Notes under the pieces: model-generated
What the model was told of the DNA's origin: nothing
Databases searched by the model: none
What the model saw: the letters and a program-made list of their open reading frames with translations, nothing else
In this document: positions 21,405 through 28,300 of the stretch, in pieces
Layout: each line of letters begins with the position of its first letter
Numbering within the stretch: the first letter of the stretch is position 1
Virus record (IMG/VR): IMGVR_UViG_3300028394_002580
Span: 1-34,481 of that record
Reading direction: 5' to 3' (one strand)
Length of the DNA stretch: 34,481 bases
Origin: a virus
Program-made: the position numbers and the translations under genes

Positions 21405-23351
21405 ATGAAAACCATCGGATTCGTACAGGTAAATTTTCCGCAAGGACCCAAAGAACTCAACGCACATTTTTTACCTTATAGTGCAGGCGTTGTGTTGGCT
21501 TATGCCTTGCAACACAATCCTGATTGGCAAGTGACCGATATTATTTGGCGACGAGATCCCGTAGAATCCGTTGCTCATGAACTATGTCGTAATGACTTGG
21601 TGGCTTTCAGTGTGTATGTGTGGAATCGCGAGTATAGTTATGCCCTGGCCAAGCGGATCAAACAACTGAATCCTGCTTGCATAATTGTTGTAGGTGGACC
21701 AGAACCAGCCATTGTTGACCCAGACATTTTTCATAAGCATCCTTATCTTGATGCCATAGTCAAAATGGAAGGTGAAAAGATCTTTAGCGATCTACTGACC
21801 CATTATGGTCAGGACCTGGCCCAGGTAGCCGGACTTGTTTTAAATGTAACAGGTCAAGCAGTGGATACCGGCAATGCTGAACGCATTGCGGATCTGTCAC
21901 AGTTACCAAGCCCGTATCTGACAGGACTATTTGATCAGTTGATCCGGGACCATCCAGATGTCATCTGGAACGGCACTCTTGAAACCAACAGAGGTTGCCC
22001 ATATCAATGTACCTTTTGTGACTGGGGCAGCCTAACCTACAGCAAGGTCAAGCAGTTTGATCTTGAGCGAGTGTTTGCTGAACTGGACTGGATGGGACAG
22101 AATTGTGGATTTGTAACCATTACTGATGCCAACTTTGGCATGTTCATTGAACGTGACAATGCAGTCATAGACAAGTTAATTGAAGTGCAACGACACTGGG
22201 GTAAAATTACAAACTTCAGTATAACCTGGGCCAAGAATCAAAAAAATGCCGTGATTGACATTGTAAAAAAACTAGTACGCGAAAGCCCAACCAGCAGTCA
22301 AGGACTTACTGTGAGTGTACAAAGCATGGACAACAATGTGCTTGATATAATAAAACGTAAAAATTTAAATCAACACAAGATAAGTGAGATATTCTCCTTG
22401 TGTGATCAAAACAATATTCCAATCCACACCGAACTTATATTGGGCTTGCCAGGCGAGACTACTGAAAGTTGGCGTGAGAATTTTTGGACTCTGTTCAAAG
22501 CCGGCAACCATACAGGCATAAGCATATTGCATGCTCAGTTGTTGGAAAATGCCGAAATGAATCTCAGTCAGCGCAAGTTCTATCAACTGGATGCAGTACC
22601 AATTTACGACTACATGTCCGGCAGTTATTCCAACGGTGAAGTAGAAGAAAGTATCGAAGTGGTAGTTGGCACTAGAGATATATCAAGAACTGAGATGCTG
22701 GACATCATGACCTGGAACAGTTTCATAAACGCATTTCACATCAACGGCTTGACCACTTACATTGCAAGATACCTGCACAGCACTGGCGTTGAATATAGTG
22801 AATTTTATGATCGATTGTATGCGGTCATACAACAAGATCCTTGGTGGCACGAGCATCTTGCGCAGACTCGACAGTGCTATCAAGACTGGATTGCAAATGG
22901 CCGGGTCCAACACACCCGCATTGGCAACATTGAAATGCTGGGTTGGCATCTGCACAATCGAACCACGTTGATGTTGCATCAAGAAAACAGAATTGATGCT
23001 GTGTATGATCTAGTCACAGACTTTGTGAATACGCATTACAAATTTGAACAGCTGGAACAATTGATACAGTTCCAAAAAGCCACAGTAATCAAGCATACCG
23101 ATCTTGGGCACTTGCCCAAACAAATCAATCTGGACTGGGACTTTTGGGGTCATTTGGTACACGGCACTGATCTGGATCAACCAGTGCGTTATGAATTTGA
23201 TACTGCTGAGGACAAGCATATGAGCGCAACCATGTTTCTTGAAAATTTTTACTTTGGGCGCAAACGCAACTTTGGCAAGACCAAAATTGCCCGGCTACCC
23301 GTTACGCAATCAAACAACAATTATAGCCTGTCGATGCCGGAATTCTTGTAA
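21405..23351 (+). CDS. B12-binding-type radical SAM protein 1
   Basis: The frame is open back through the tRNA-Cys gene, but the late box at 21388 and tRNA maturation make ATG 21405 the real start (648 residues). Residues 1-150 look like a B12-binding Rossmann domain (IGFVQVNFPQGPKELN, IIVVGGPEPAIVDPDIF), then the radical SAM core with RGCPYQCTFCDW (C198, C202, C205), SVQSMDNNVLDIIKRKN and ELILGLPGETTESW. The C-terminal 250 residues are alpha-helical and unassigned. The classic B12 DxHxxG motif is not obvious, so cobalamin use is uncertain. Related enzymes methylate or rearrange small molecules, peptides or sugars. A second such protein is at 24104. Confidence 0.82.
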   Translation: MKTIGFVQVNFPQGPKELNAHFLPYSAGVVLAYALQHNPDWQVTDIIWRRDPVESVAHELCRNDLVAFSVYVWNREYSYALAKRIKQLNPACIIVVGGPEPAIVDPDIFHKHPYLDAIVKMEGEKIFSDLLTHYGQDLAQVAGLVLNVTGQAVDTGNAERIADLSQLPSPYLTGLFDQLIRDHPDVIWNGTLETNRGCPYQCTFCDWGSLTYSKVKQFDLERVFAELDWMGQNCGFVTITDANFGMFIERDNAVIDKLIEVQRHWGKITNFSITWAKNQKNAVIDIVKKLVRESPTSSQGLTVSVQSMDNNVLDIIKRKNLNQHKISEIFSLCDQNNIPIHTELILGLPGETTESWRENFWTLFKAGNHTGISILHAQLLENAEMNLSQRKFYQLDAVPIYDYMSGSYSNGEVEESIEVVVGTRDISRTEMLDIMTWNSFINAFHINGLTTYIARYLHSTGVEYSEFYDRLYAVIQQDPWWHEHLAQTRQCYQDWIANGRVQHTRIGNIEMLGWHLHNRTTLMLHQENRIDAVYDLVTDFVNTHYKFEQLEQLIQFQKATVIKHTDLGHLPKQINLDWDFWGHLVHGTDLDQPVRYEFDTAEDKHMSATMFLENFYFGRKRNFGKTKIARLPVTQSNNNYSLSMPEFL

Positions 23352-23420
23352 GGTCACTGGGCGTAGTCCGCGGGCGGTTCTAGCTCGATTGAATTGTGTT
23401 AGTTTTTGTTGAATAGTCAT
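23310..23420 (-). CDS. Possible small antisense-edge protein (36 residues)
   Basis: On the minus strand, ATG at 23420 with GAGG 5 nt upstream opens a 36-codon frame, MTIQQKLTQFNRARTARGLR at its start, followed by PVTLQEFRHRQAIIVV. It is basic and looks protein-like, and a plausible -10 (TATTAT, complement of 23441-23446) lies about 20 nt upstream, divergent from the promoter at 23468. Its last 42 bp are antisense to the end of the radical SAM gene. Unknown; could be fortuitous. Confidence 0.4.
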   Translation of the reverse strand: MTIQQKLTQFNRARTARGLRPVTLQEFRHRQAIIVV

Positions 23421-23450
23421 AATAACCTCACTGTTGTACTATAATAACGC

Positions 23451-23467
23451 CTTAGGCCAGGTCTAAG
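23451..23467. promoter_or_regulatory. Operator-like inverted repeat between divergent promoters
   Basis: CTTAG-GCCAGGT-CTAAG, 5-bp arms around 7 bp, directly abutting the TTGACA of the plus-strand promoter and lying between the possible divergent -10 elements. Position is right for a repressor site; no repressor gene is identified. Confidence 0.35.
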
Positions 23468-23496
23468 TTGACAACAATGACAAAAGCTACTAAAAT
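23468..23496 (+). promoter_or_regulatory. sigma70-type promoter
   Basis: TTGACA (23468-23473), 17-bp spacer, TAAAAT (23491-23496), leading into the small basic protein gene at 23526 and probably the tRNA-Asp, -Glu and -Ser genes behind it. Confidence 0.7.
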
Positions 23497-23525
23497 AGTA
23501 ACTTAAACATAAAGGAATAGATAAC

Positions 23526-23693
23526 ATGGCCAAGCAACCAAAAACACAGCAGTCAAATTCACAGTTGAGTCGTACCTTGGCTGGGCAAATGAGCAAACAA
23601 GAAAAAAGAACTCAAGCCTATGTTGCCATTACAAAATACAAGCACCAGGCCTATTTGGCTATCAAAGCTGTCAAGCAGGCAAAGTTTATGTAA
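23526..23693 (+). CDS. Small basic phage protein
   Basis: 55 residues, glutamine- and lysine-rich: MAKQPKTQQSNSQLSRTLAG at the start, then SKQEKRTQAYVAITKYKHQA and a helical end LAIKAVKQAKFM. AAAGGAA lies 10-15 nt upstream, behind a strong promoter. It is followed 6 bp later by tRNA-Asp, so it may head a protein/tRNA transcript. A nucleic-acid-binding role is possible from charge; nothing else can be said. Confidence 0.6.
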   Translation: MAKQPKTQQSNSQLSRTLAGQMSKQEKRTQAYVAITKYKHQAYLAIKAVKQAKFM

Positions 23694-23699
23694 AGATTT

Positions 23700-23774
23700 G
23701 GTTCCATAGTATAGTGGTTAATATAGGAGCTTGTCACGCTTCAGTCGAGAGTTCAATTCTCTCTGGGACCGCCA
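23700..23774 (+). tRNA. tRNA-Asp (GTC)
   Basis: Acceptor GGTTCCA pairs with TGGGACC; loop TTGTCAC gives GTC (23733-23735); T-arm GAGAG-TTCAATT-CTCTC; discriminator G, CCA encoded. Confidence 0.93.
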
Positions 23775-23784
23775 AGTTTAGCAG

Positions 23785-23826
23785 ATGCTGTTTACAGCGA
23801 CCGTGTTACAAGTTTAGGGTTGAGGC
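23785..23826 (+). repeat. Hairpin-plus-conserved-box element, copy 1
   Basis: Hairpin GCTGT-TT-ACAGC (about 23787-23798) followed by a 27-nt box (23800-23826) that begins ACCGTGTTACAAGT and ends TAGGGTTGAGGC. The box recurs at 23858 with one change (T/G), 58 bp later. TAGGG and CTCTA around the loop could form a T-arm-like hairpin. Lies between tRNA-Asp and tRNA-Glu. Confidence 0.7.
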
Positions 23827-23843
23827 TCTAATATCGCAAGATA

Positions 23844-23884
23844 GCTAGTCTACTAGCACCGTGTTACAAGTGTAGGGTTGAGGC
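23844..23884 (+). repeat. Hairpin-plus-conserved-box element, copy 2
   Basis: Hairpin GCTAG-TCTA-CTAGC (about 23844-23857) followed by the same 27-nt box (23858-23884). The hairpin sequence differs from copy 1 but base pairing is kept. Between the copies is TATC-GCAA-GATA, a GNRA-capped hairpin. No complete tRNA fits either copy. Confidence 0.7.
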
Positions 23885-23905
23885 CTTTCTTTGCTAATCG
23901 TTTAT

Positions 23906-23981
23906 GCTCTCGTCGTCTAGAGGCCCAGGACATCGCCCTTTCACGGCGAGTACACCGGTTCGAATCCGGTCGAGAGCGCCA
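23906..23981 (+). tRNA. tRNA-Glu (TTC)
   Basis: Acceptor GCTCTCG pairs with CGAGAGC; anticodon stem CGCC/GGCG around CTTTCAC gives TTC (23940-23942); T-arm ACCGG-TTCGAAT-CCGGT; discriminator G, CCA encoded. Confidence 0.93.
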
Positions 23982-23987
23982 TGTTAT

Positions 23988-24080
23988 GGAGAGCTAGCCG
24001 AGCGGTCGAAGGCACCCGCCTACTAAGCGGGCATGGATCTAAACAGTCCATCTAGGGTTCGAATCCCTAGCTCTCCGCCA
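23988..24080 (+). tRNA. tRNA-Ser with anticodon ACT
   Basis: Class II tRNA of 93 nt: acceptor GGAGAGC pairs with GCTCTCC, long variable arm (TGGATC..GTCCA), discriminator G (Ser rather than Leu), CCA encoded. Anticodon stem CCCGC/GCGGG around CTACTAA gives ACT (24022-24024). The usual bacterial anticodon for AGU/AGC serine codons is GCT; A at position 34 is rare in bacteria outside Arg(ACG). Confidence 0.88.
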
Positions 24081-24089
24081 AATTGGTTG

Positions 24090-24096
24090 ATAAATA
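24090..24096 (+). promoter_or_regulatory. Late-type promoter box ATAAATA
   Basis: ATAAATA ends 7 nt before the ATG at 24104 and overlaps an upstream in-frame TTG (24083), which argues against the TTG as start. No ribosome site follows. Confidence 0.65.
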
Positions 24097-24103
24097 TTGC
24101 ATA

Positions 24104-26098
24104 ATGACGCAACCTCCCCAAAAAATATACCCCATACTACAAACTACCCAGGCACCTGATCTTACACCGGCCCTTGGCAGTGTTGATCCGCATGTGAAAA
24201 TGGCAGAAATCTACATGGCCGAGCACGGCACCGCAACGGCCCTAGAACCACGCAAACAAAAAAATCTTACACAGGTAGAAATGACTCAGTCAATAACTCG
24301 TAAAAATCGAGTTGCGCTAGTTGTGGCTCCTGAATGGACTCCTTTAGCTCCTCCGTATGGTATTGCCAGGATGGCTGCGATCAGTCGGCATAGCGGGTTT
24401 GCCACACAATGTTGGGACATCAATATTTTGACCATGCATGAGGCTGGTTGTAAGGAATACTGGACTGCCTATGAAGATTGGAAATGGACCGAACCTCATT
24501 ACAGTGAAAACATACATCCCAAGATTGAATTGACTGTGCGCAAATACATGGACGAAATTGTGGCGTGGGCTCCTACCGTGATTGGATTCAGCAGTTGGTA
24601 TACCAACGACACTTGCACTGTATGGATGGCACGTGAATTGCGAGCCAGACTTCCGGGTGTGACCATTATCATTGGCGGAGCCAATGCCACACAGCTCAAG
24701 GTAAGTGATATGTCGGTTGCTGATCATATTGTCAGCGGCGAAGGTGAATTATGGTTTGTGCGTATCTTAGAAAATCTAGAAAATCCCACAGAAACAATTC
24801 CGCATATTTGCATACAATCTAAAGATCAACGAGTAGATCTAGATTCAATGCCGCCAGCAGACTATGCTGACTTTGATCTAACACTTTATGACTCAGGCGG
24901 AATCAGTTGCGAATTCAGTCGTGGATGTATTGCTAATTGTGTGTATTGTAATGAAACTGTGTTTTGGAAGTTTAGGGCTAGACAAAGTTCTCGAGTACTA
25001 GAAGAAATCGAAATTGCTTATCGATCCAAAGGTATCAAGGCTGTGTGGTTTATTGACAGTTTGTTAAACGGTAATCTCAAAGAACTGCGAGCCTTTGCTG
25101 AAGGCCTACTAGAGAAAAGCATCCGGGTCAATTGGACTGGCTATGCACGTATTGATGGAAAAATGGATATTGATTTTTGGCGTCTCTTAAAGAAAAGTGG
25201 TGCTAGTGGATTTGCATTTGGTGTGGAATCTGGCAGTCAAAAAGTTCTGGAGTTGATGAAAAAAAATTGCAAGGTTGAGTCTATAGAACAAAACTTTCGC
25301 GACCTACTTGCAATCAATATGCATAGCAATTTTGCCACATGGTTTACCGGTTTCCCCGGAGAAGAACTCACTGACGTGGCACAGACCATGACCCTGATGT
25401 GGCGATTACGAAATTCTGGAATGGGCAGTCAAAGCTCGGGCACCTGCGGACTAGGCCACGGAACTCCGTTAGAACTCGAACGCGAACGGTTTGGTGTTCA
25501 CAAATACGATTGGTCTATGGCATGGACTACTCAAGATATGAGAAATACAGCATTTACAAGATTCGTAAGGTTTAAATGTACGAATATTTTGCTAGAGCAA
25601 TTTAGATCACACAGCATGCATGCACCAGAAAAGTATAGACCGCATCTACAATATCCCACATTAAAAAATCACTACAAGTTTGAACCCGGTTCAACTGACT
25701 GGACGGATGACATTCCGTGGGAAAAAGATTTTGATTACGAAATCATAAAGGTCAATATCAATCCTGTAGCCGACGCATTAGTCAATGAAATATGGCCATT
25801 CTTGCGTGTGATGTGGCTGGGTGCAGGTCCATTCAAGTTTCATTTGGAATTTGATCCTGATCAAGACCTAACCGACTTTGGATATAGTCGTTATCCGCGA
25901 GGTGGTCGGCATAGATTTTGGGGCCGGTATGATTTTGAAATCAACGATCAAGGACAGTGGACTGCTGATTTTGATCTAGGACTACAAGCAGATCCAGATT
26001 TTGACAATAATCCCACAGATTTCCATTTTGCATGGAAACACACCGATTGTTGGTCCAGGTTGACCAATAATGAACAGGCTGTTATACTTAATAATTAA
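24104..26098 (+). CDS. B12-binding-type radical SAM protein 2
   Basis: 664 residues from the ATG just behind the ATAAATA box. After a polar N-terminal 65 residues comes a Rossmann-like domain (RVALVVAPEWTPLAPPYGIAR, IIIGGANATQL, ADHIVSGEGE), the arrangement of B12-binding radical SAM enzymes, then SRGCIANCVYCNE (C275, C279, C282), GFAFGVESGSQKVLELMKKN and a TWFTGFPGEE strand. The C-terminal 200 residues are rich in D, W, F and Y (FDPDQDLTDFGYSRYPRGGRHRF) and unassigned. No DxHxxG cobalamin motif is seen. It is followed 15 bp later by the metallophosphoesterase. It is not a close copy of the protein at 21405; substrate unknown. Confidence 0.83.
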   Translation: MTQPPQKIYPILQTTQAPDLTPALGSVDPHVKMAEIYMAEHGTATALEPRKQKNLTQVEMTQSITRKNRVALVVAPEWTPLAPPYGIARMAAISRHSGFATQCWDINILTMHEAGCKEYWTAYEDWKWTEPHYSENIHPKIELTVRKYMDEIVAWAPTVIGFSSWYTNDTCTVWMARELRARLPGVTIIIGGANATQLKVSDMSVADHIVSGEGELWFVRILENLENPTETIPHICIQSKDQRVDLDSMPPADYADFDLTLYDSGGISCEFSRGCIANCVYCNETVFWKFRARQSSRVLEEIEIAYRSKGIKAVWFIDSLLNGNLKELRAFAEGLLEKSIRVNWTGYARIDGKMDIDFWRLLKKSGASGFAFGVESGSQKVLELMKKNCKVESIEQNFRDLLAINMHSNFATWFTGFPGEELTDVAQTMTLMWRLRNSGMGSQSSGTCGLGHGTPLELERERFGVHKYDWSMAWTTQDMRNTAFTRFVRFKCTNILLEQFRSHSMHAPEKYRPHLQYPTLKNHYKFEPGSTDWTDDIPWEKDFDYEIIKVNINPVADALVNEIWPFLRVMWLGAGPFKFHLEFDPDQDLTDFGYSRYPRGGRHRFWGRYDFEINDQGQWTADFDLGLQADPDFDNNPTDFHFAWKHTDCWSRLTNNEQAVILNN

Positions 26099-26113
26099 AG
26101 AAAGGAGGCGCTT

Positions 26114-26716
26114 ATGCCCAGTGTATTTTTAGTAAGTGACACGCATTTTGGTCACGCAGGTGTATGTCGCTTCACACGCAACGACGGAGTGACCAAGTTA
26201 CGCCCGTGGGATTCGGCAGAAGAAATGGACGAAGCCATGGTCAAGGCCTGGAACGATCAAGTCCGGCCCACGGACAAGGTGTATCACTTGGGTGACGTTG
26301 TTATCAACCGTAAAAGTCTTTCTATCATGAGTAGACTAAACGGGGATAAAGTTCTTATCCGTGGTAATCACGACATCTTCCGGGACACTGACTATCGTGA
26401 ACACTTTCGTGAACTCCGTGCGTATCATGTCATGAACGGCATGATCCTTAGCCATATCCCGGTACACGCAGAAAGTCTTGGACGGTTTGGTGTAAACATA
26501 CACGGACACTTGCACGCCAATCGTGTGCGTAAGGCCCGTGGAGTTGATGCCAGAACTGGAGAAGTCTTGTACAGCGATGCAATCGATCCTAGATATCATT
26601 GCGTATGCGTGGAACAGACCGACTTTGCTCCGATCTTGTTTGAAGAAGTTATTGCTCGTATCGAAGCAGAAGGTGGAGAAGTTGGGTTCAGGAACGGCAA
26701 CGGTCCCACAATGTAA
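26114..26716 (+). CDS. Calcineurin-like metallophosphoesterase
   Basis: 200 residues with the complete two-metal motif set: SDTHFGH (D9, H11), YHLGDVV (D61), LIRGNHDIF (N85, H86), MILSHIPVH (H114) and NIHGHLHANR (H130, H132). Related phage and bacterial proteins hydrolyse phosphodiesters or phosphomonoesters of nucleotides or RNA ends. A very strong AAAGGAGG ribosome site lies upstream. It may share the late transcript of the radical SAM gene. Substrate is not predictable; catalytic residues are all present. Confidence 0.88.
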   Translation: MPSVFLVSDTHFGHAGVCRFTRNDGVTKLRPWDSAEEMDEAMVKAWNDQVRPTDKVYHLGDVVINRKSLSIMSRLNGDKVLIRGNHDIFRDTDYREHFRELRAYHVMNGMILSHIPVHAESLGRFGVNIHGHLHANRVRKARGVDARTGEVLYSDAIDPRYHCVCVEQTDFAPILFEEVIARIEAEGGEVGFRNGNGPTM

Positions 26717-26881
26717 GTAGAATTATGCGGACCTGTAACCATATTCCGCATCCGCTGACGCGAAAACAGGATGGGCTGCGCTCACGGGGTTGTTGGTAAT
26801 CCTGACACACAAAAACCAACATTTTTCTTGACCTTTTGTTTTAATAACTGTATAATAAATTTTTACACTCTAGGAGATAGC
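26717..26881 (+). other. Intergenic region with hairpins and promoter
   Basis: Holds ATGCGG..CCGCAT (about 26727-26752) and GTTGGT..ACCAAC followed by ATTTTT (about 26792-26826), a weak possible terminator, then the promoter at 26828. No open frame of note. Confidence 0.4.
26828..26856 (+). promoter_or_regulatory. sigma70-type promoter of the omega-like gene
   Basis: TTGACC (26828-26833), 17 bp, TATAAT (26851-26856). Same -35 and -10 hexamers as the promoters at 31223-32498. Confidence 0.75.
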
Positions 26882-27115
26882 ATGAACGGTTTACCATTAG
26901 AAGCAAGAAACATGAACGGTTTAACAAGTCAACGTGCCGCTGAGGCCATCGGTAGTCGTTATGACATGGTGTTAATCGCCTGTGCCCGTGCCAGAGAATT
27001 AAAAAAGAATTACACAGCCCGGATCATATCAACTGACGGTAGCATGGTCACTGCCTTGATGGAAATTGAACAAGGTGAAGTTGGTGCGGATTATTTCCAA
27101 AAAGTTCACGGGTAG
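26882..27115 (+). CDS. rpoZ: RNA polymerase omega subunit-like protein
   Basis: Start at 26882 follows AGGAGA and the promoter; product 77 residues. The core RAAEAIGSRYDMVLIACAR then ARELKKNY matches the omega (RpoZ) signature NRF(D/E)LVLVAxxRARQ, and VTALMEIEQGEV matches the omega IALREIxEGxI segment. Omega is the small RNA polymerase subunit that wraps the beta-prime C-terminus and helps assembly and ppGpp sensing. A phage copy could replace host omega and change polymerase behaviour, which would fit the early-type promoter in front of it. The family call rests on these two blocks; replacement of host omega is inference. Confidence 0.78.
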   Translation: MNGLPLEARNMNGLTSQRAAEAIGSRYDMVLIACARARELKKNYTARIISTDGSMVTALMEIEQGEVGADYFQKVHG

Positions 27116-27157
27116 ACAACAACCTGGTAAGTAGTTGTTTCACACAAGGAAACAGTT

Positions 27158-27385
27158 ATGGCCACTAAAGGTAGCAATCAAAAAAATAGAAAAGCGGATC
27201 CAAACAAGACCAAAAACGGTCGTCAACGCTTGGGTCCGTTGAATTTTACACAACTCGAAACCATGCGAGATAAATCCAGCAAGCCAAAAGAACAGGCCAA
27301 GATCCAGCGCAGGATGAACCTATTAACCAAGCGTGGTCAAATACCTAAGCCAGCGGTAGTTGTAGAACAACCTGCCACGGAGTAA
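27158..27385 (+). CDS. Small basic protein of unknown function
   Basis: 75 residues, very rich in lysine, arginine, glutamine and asparagine (ATKGSNQKNRKADPNKTKNG), with a middle helix FTQLETMRDK and KAKIQRRMNLL-like stretch (EQAKIQRRMNLLTKRG). AAGGAA lies 8 nt upstream. It follows the omega-like gene by 42 bp, probably on the same transcript, and precedes the tRNA-Thr gene by 7 bp. Charge suggests nucleic-acid or ribosome binding; no family recognised. Confidence 0.65.
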   Translation: MATKGSNQKNRKADPNKTKNGRQRLGPLNFTQLETMRDKSSKPKEQAKIQRRMNLLTKRGQIPKPAVVVEQPATE

Positions 27386-27392
27386 CAGATTG

Positions 27393-27467
27393 GCTGATGT
27401 AACTCAGTGGTAGAGTACCTCCTTGGTAAGGAGGAAGTCGGTGGTTCAATCCCACTCATCAGCACCA
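27393..27467 (+). tRNA. tRNA-Thr (GGT)
   Basis: Acceptor GCTGATG pairs with CATCAGC; stem CCTCC/GGAGG around TTGGTAA gives GGT (27425-27427); discriminator A, CCA encoded. Confidence 0.94.
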
Positions 27468-27474
27468 GGACAGT

Positions 27475-27550
27475 TCCCTGATAGCTCAGTCGGTAGAGCA
27501 ACAGACTGTTAATCTGTTGGTCCGTGGTTCGAGTCCACGTTGGGGAGCCA
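27475..27550 (+). tRNA. tRNA-Asn (GTT)
   Basis: Acceptor TCCCTGA pairs with TTGGGGA; stem ACAGA/TCTGT around CTGTTAA gives GTT (27508-27510); T-arm CGTGG-TTCGAGT-CCACG; discriminator G, CCA encoded. Confidence 0.94.
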
Positions 27551-27558
27551 GTAACAAA

Positions 27559-27634
27559 GCGGGTGTAGCTCAGTTGGTAGAGCACTTCCTTGCCAAGGAA
27601 GATGTCGAGAGTTCGAGCCTCTTCGCCCGCTCCA
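27559..27634 (+). tRNA. tRNA-Gly (GCC)
   Basis: Acceptor GCGGGTG pairs with CGCCCGC (one G-U); stem CTTCC/GGAAG around TTGCCAA gives GCC (27592-27594); discriminator T, CCA encoded. Second glycine tRNA besides TCC. Confidence 0.94.
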
Positions 27635-27636
27635 AA

Positions 27637-27643
27637 ATAAATA
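27637..27643 (+). promoter_or_regulatory. Late-type promoter box ATAAATA
   Basis: ATAAATA begins 3 nt after tRNA-Gly and ends 10 nt before the ATG at 27654, with AAAGGA overlapping it. Here a ribosome site is present, unlike most of the other boxes. Confidence 0.55.
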
Positions 27644-27653
27644 AAGGACTAAC

Positions 27654-27818
27654 ATGAGCAAATTAAGCGATCAAATCCAAGCCGCATTAGACCGGAAAAA
27701 GGGTATAAAACACCCAGATGCAGATGATGCACCCAGTGTGGACAAAAAGACTAAAACTCGCACACAACCTCCACAGGGCAAAAAACCGCCTACTAGAAGT
27801 GCTGGTCGCGGCAGATAA
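27654..27818 (+). CDS. Small lysine/proline-rich protein
   Basis: 54 residues: a short helix (MSKLSDQIQAALDRKKG) followed by a disordered-looking tail (PDADDAPSVDKK, KTRTQPPQGKKPPTRS) ending in GRGR. AAAGGA lies 8 nt upstream. Its basic end and low complexity recall small DNA- or scaffold-binding phage proteins; no family is recognised. Framed by late boxes on both sides. Confidence 0.6.
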   Translation: MSKLSDQIQAALDRKKGIKHPDADDAPSVDKKTKTRTQPPQGKKPPTRSAGRGR

Positions 27819-27820
27819 CA

Positions 27821-27841
27821 ATAAATAGATCTGTATAAATA
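27821..27841 (+). promoter_or_regulatory. Two late-type promoter boxes
   Basis: ATAAATA (27821-27827) and the exact T4 late consensus TATAAATA (27834-27841), upstream of the ATG at 27866; GGAGA precedes that ATG. Confidence 0.6.
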
Positions 27842-27865
27842 TTATAGCAATTAACGGAGATCATA

Positions 27866-28162
27866 ATGGCATATAACATAAAAAGTACTTTTACCTACAA
27901 GGAACCACTAAATTTTAGCTTTGGGACTTGGCCCAATGGTCTCAACAATAACGATGGTGAGAACCTTCACGAACTGTTATCGCAATTAATAGCTGATGGG
28001 AAAACCGACGGGGAACTTAATAAGATCGACGAACTTAATGCAGTTAGGTATTTTAGTGATCGTGCATCAGCTGAGACATGGCAAGCGGCGTTGTCAGAAT
28101 ATCTTACCACTATTGTTGAATGTACTACATTTACCAATATAATTGAAGAAGTAACCGAATAA
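27866..28162 (+). CDS. Unknown phage protein
   Basis: 98 residues with an N-terminal strand pair (AYNIKSTFTYKEPLNFSFGT) and a helical remainder (ENLHELLSQLIADGKTDG, ASAETWQAALSEYLTTIVE). ACGGAGAT lies 6-12 nt upstream. It sits alone behind the two late boxes and is followed by a 138-bp gap with no hairpin. Composition (acidic, few cysteines) does not point to a function. Confidence 0.62.
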   Translation: MAYNIKSTFTYKEPLNFSFGTWPNGLNNNDGENLHELLSQLIADGKTDGELNKIDELNAVRYFSDRASAETWQAALSEYLTTIVECTTFTNIIEEVTE

Positions 28163-28226
28163 ATCTGATCTGTAGTTTTCAATTTATTATTCTCAATGTT
28201 AGTGCATACAATGTATTAACTTTCTA

Positions 28227-28255
28227 TTGACTTTGTGTTGTAAACGTAGTACACT
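28227..28255 (+). promoter_or_regulatory. sigma70-type promoter before binding protein
   Basis: TTGACT (28227-28232), 17 bp, TACACT (28250-28255). Leader of about 40 nt to the ATG at 28301, with only a weak ribosome site (AAAAGA). Confidence 0.55.
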
Positions 28256-28300
28256 GTTATAACTTCAGCATCATAACCTTAAAAGATATAAAATTCATCA

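Noticed and set aside
21214-21467. Open frames on the minus strand over the tRNA cluster
   Set aside because: They run antisense through mature tRNA sequence and depend on tRNA arms for their codons; no ribosome site or promoter supports them.
23800-23884. tRNA-Val or other tRNA in the repeated box (loop-like TTACAAG)
   Set aside because: No acceptor or anticodon stem closes in either copy; only a T-arm-like hairpin can be drawn in copy 1. Kept as an unexplained repeat instead.
23785-23884. CRISPR array
   Set aside because: Only two repeats with one difference, flanked by conserved pairing hairpins and tRNA genes, without cas genes.
27337-27585. Minus-strand open frame over tRNA-Thr, -Asn and -Gly
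   Set aside because: Same tRNA-shadow effect; its codons are complements of tRNA stems.
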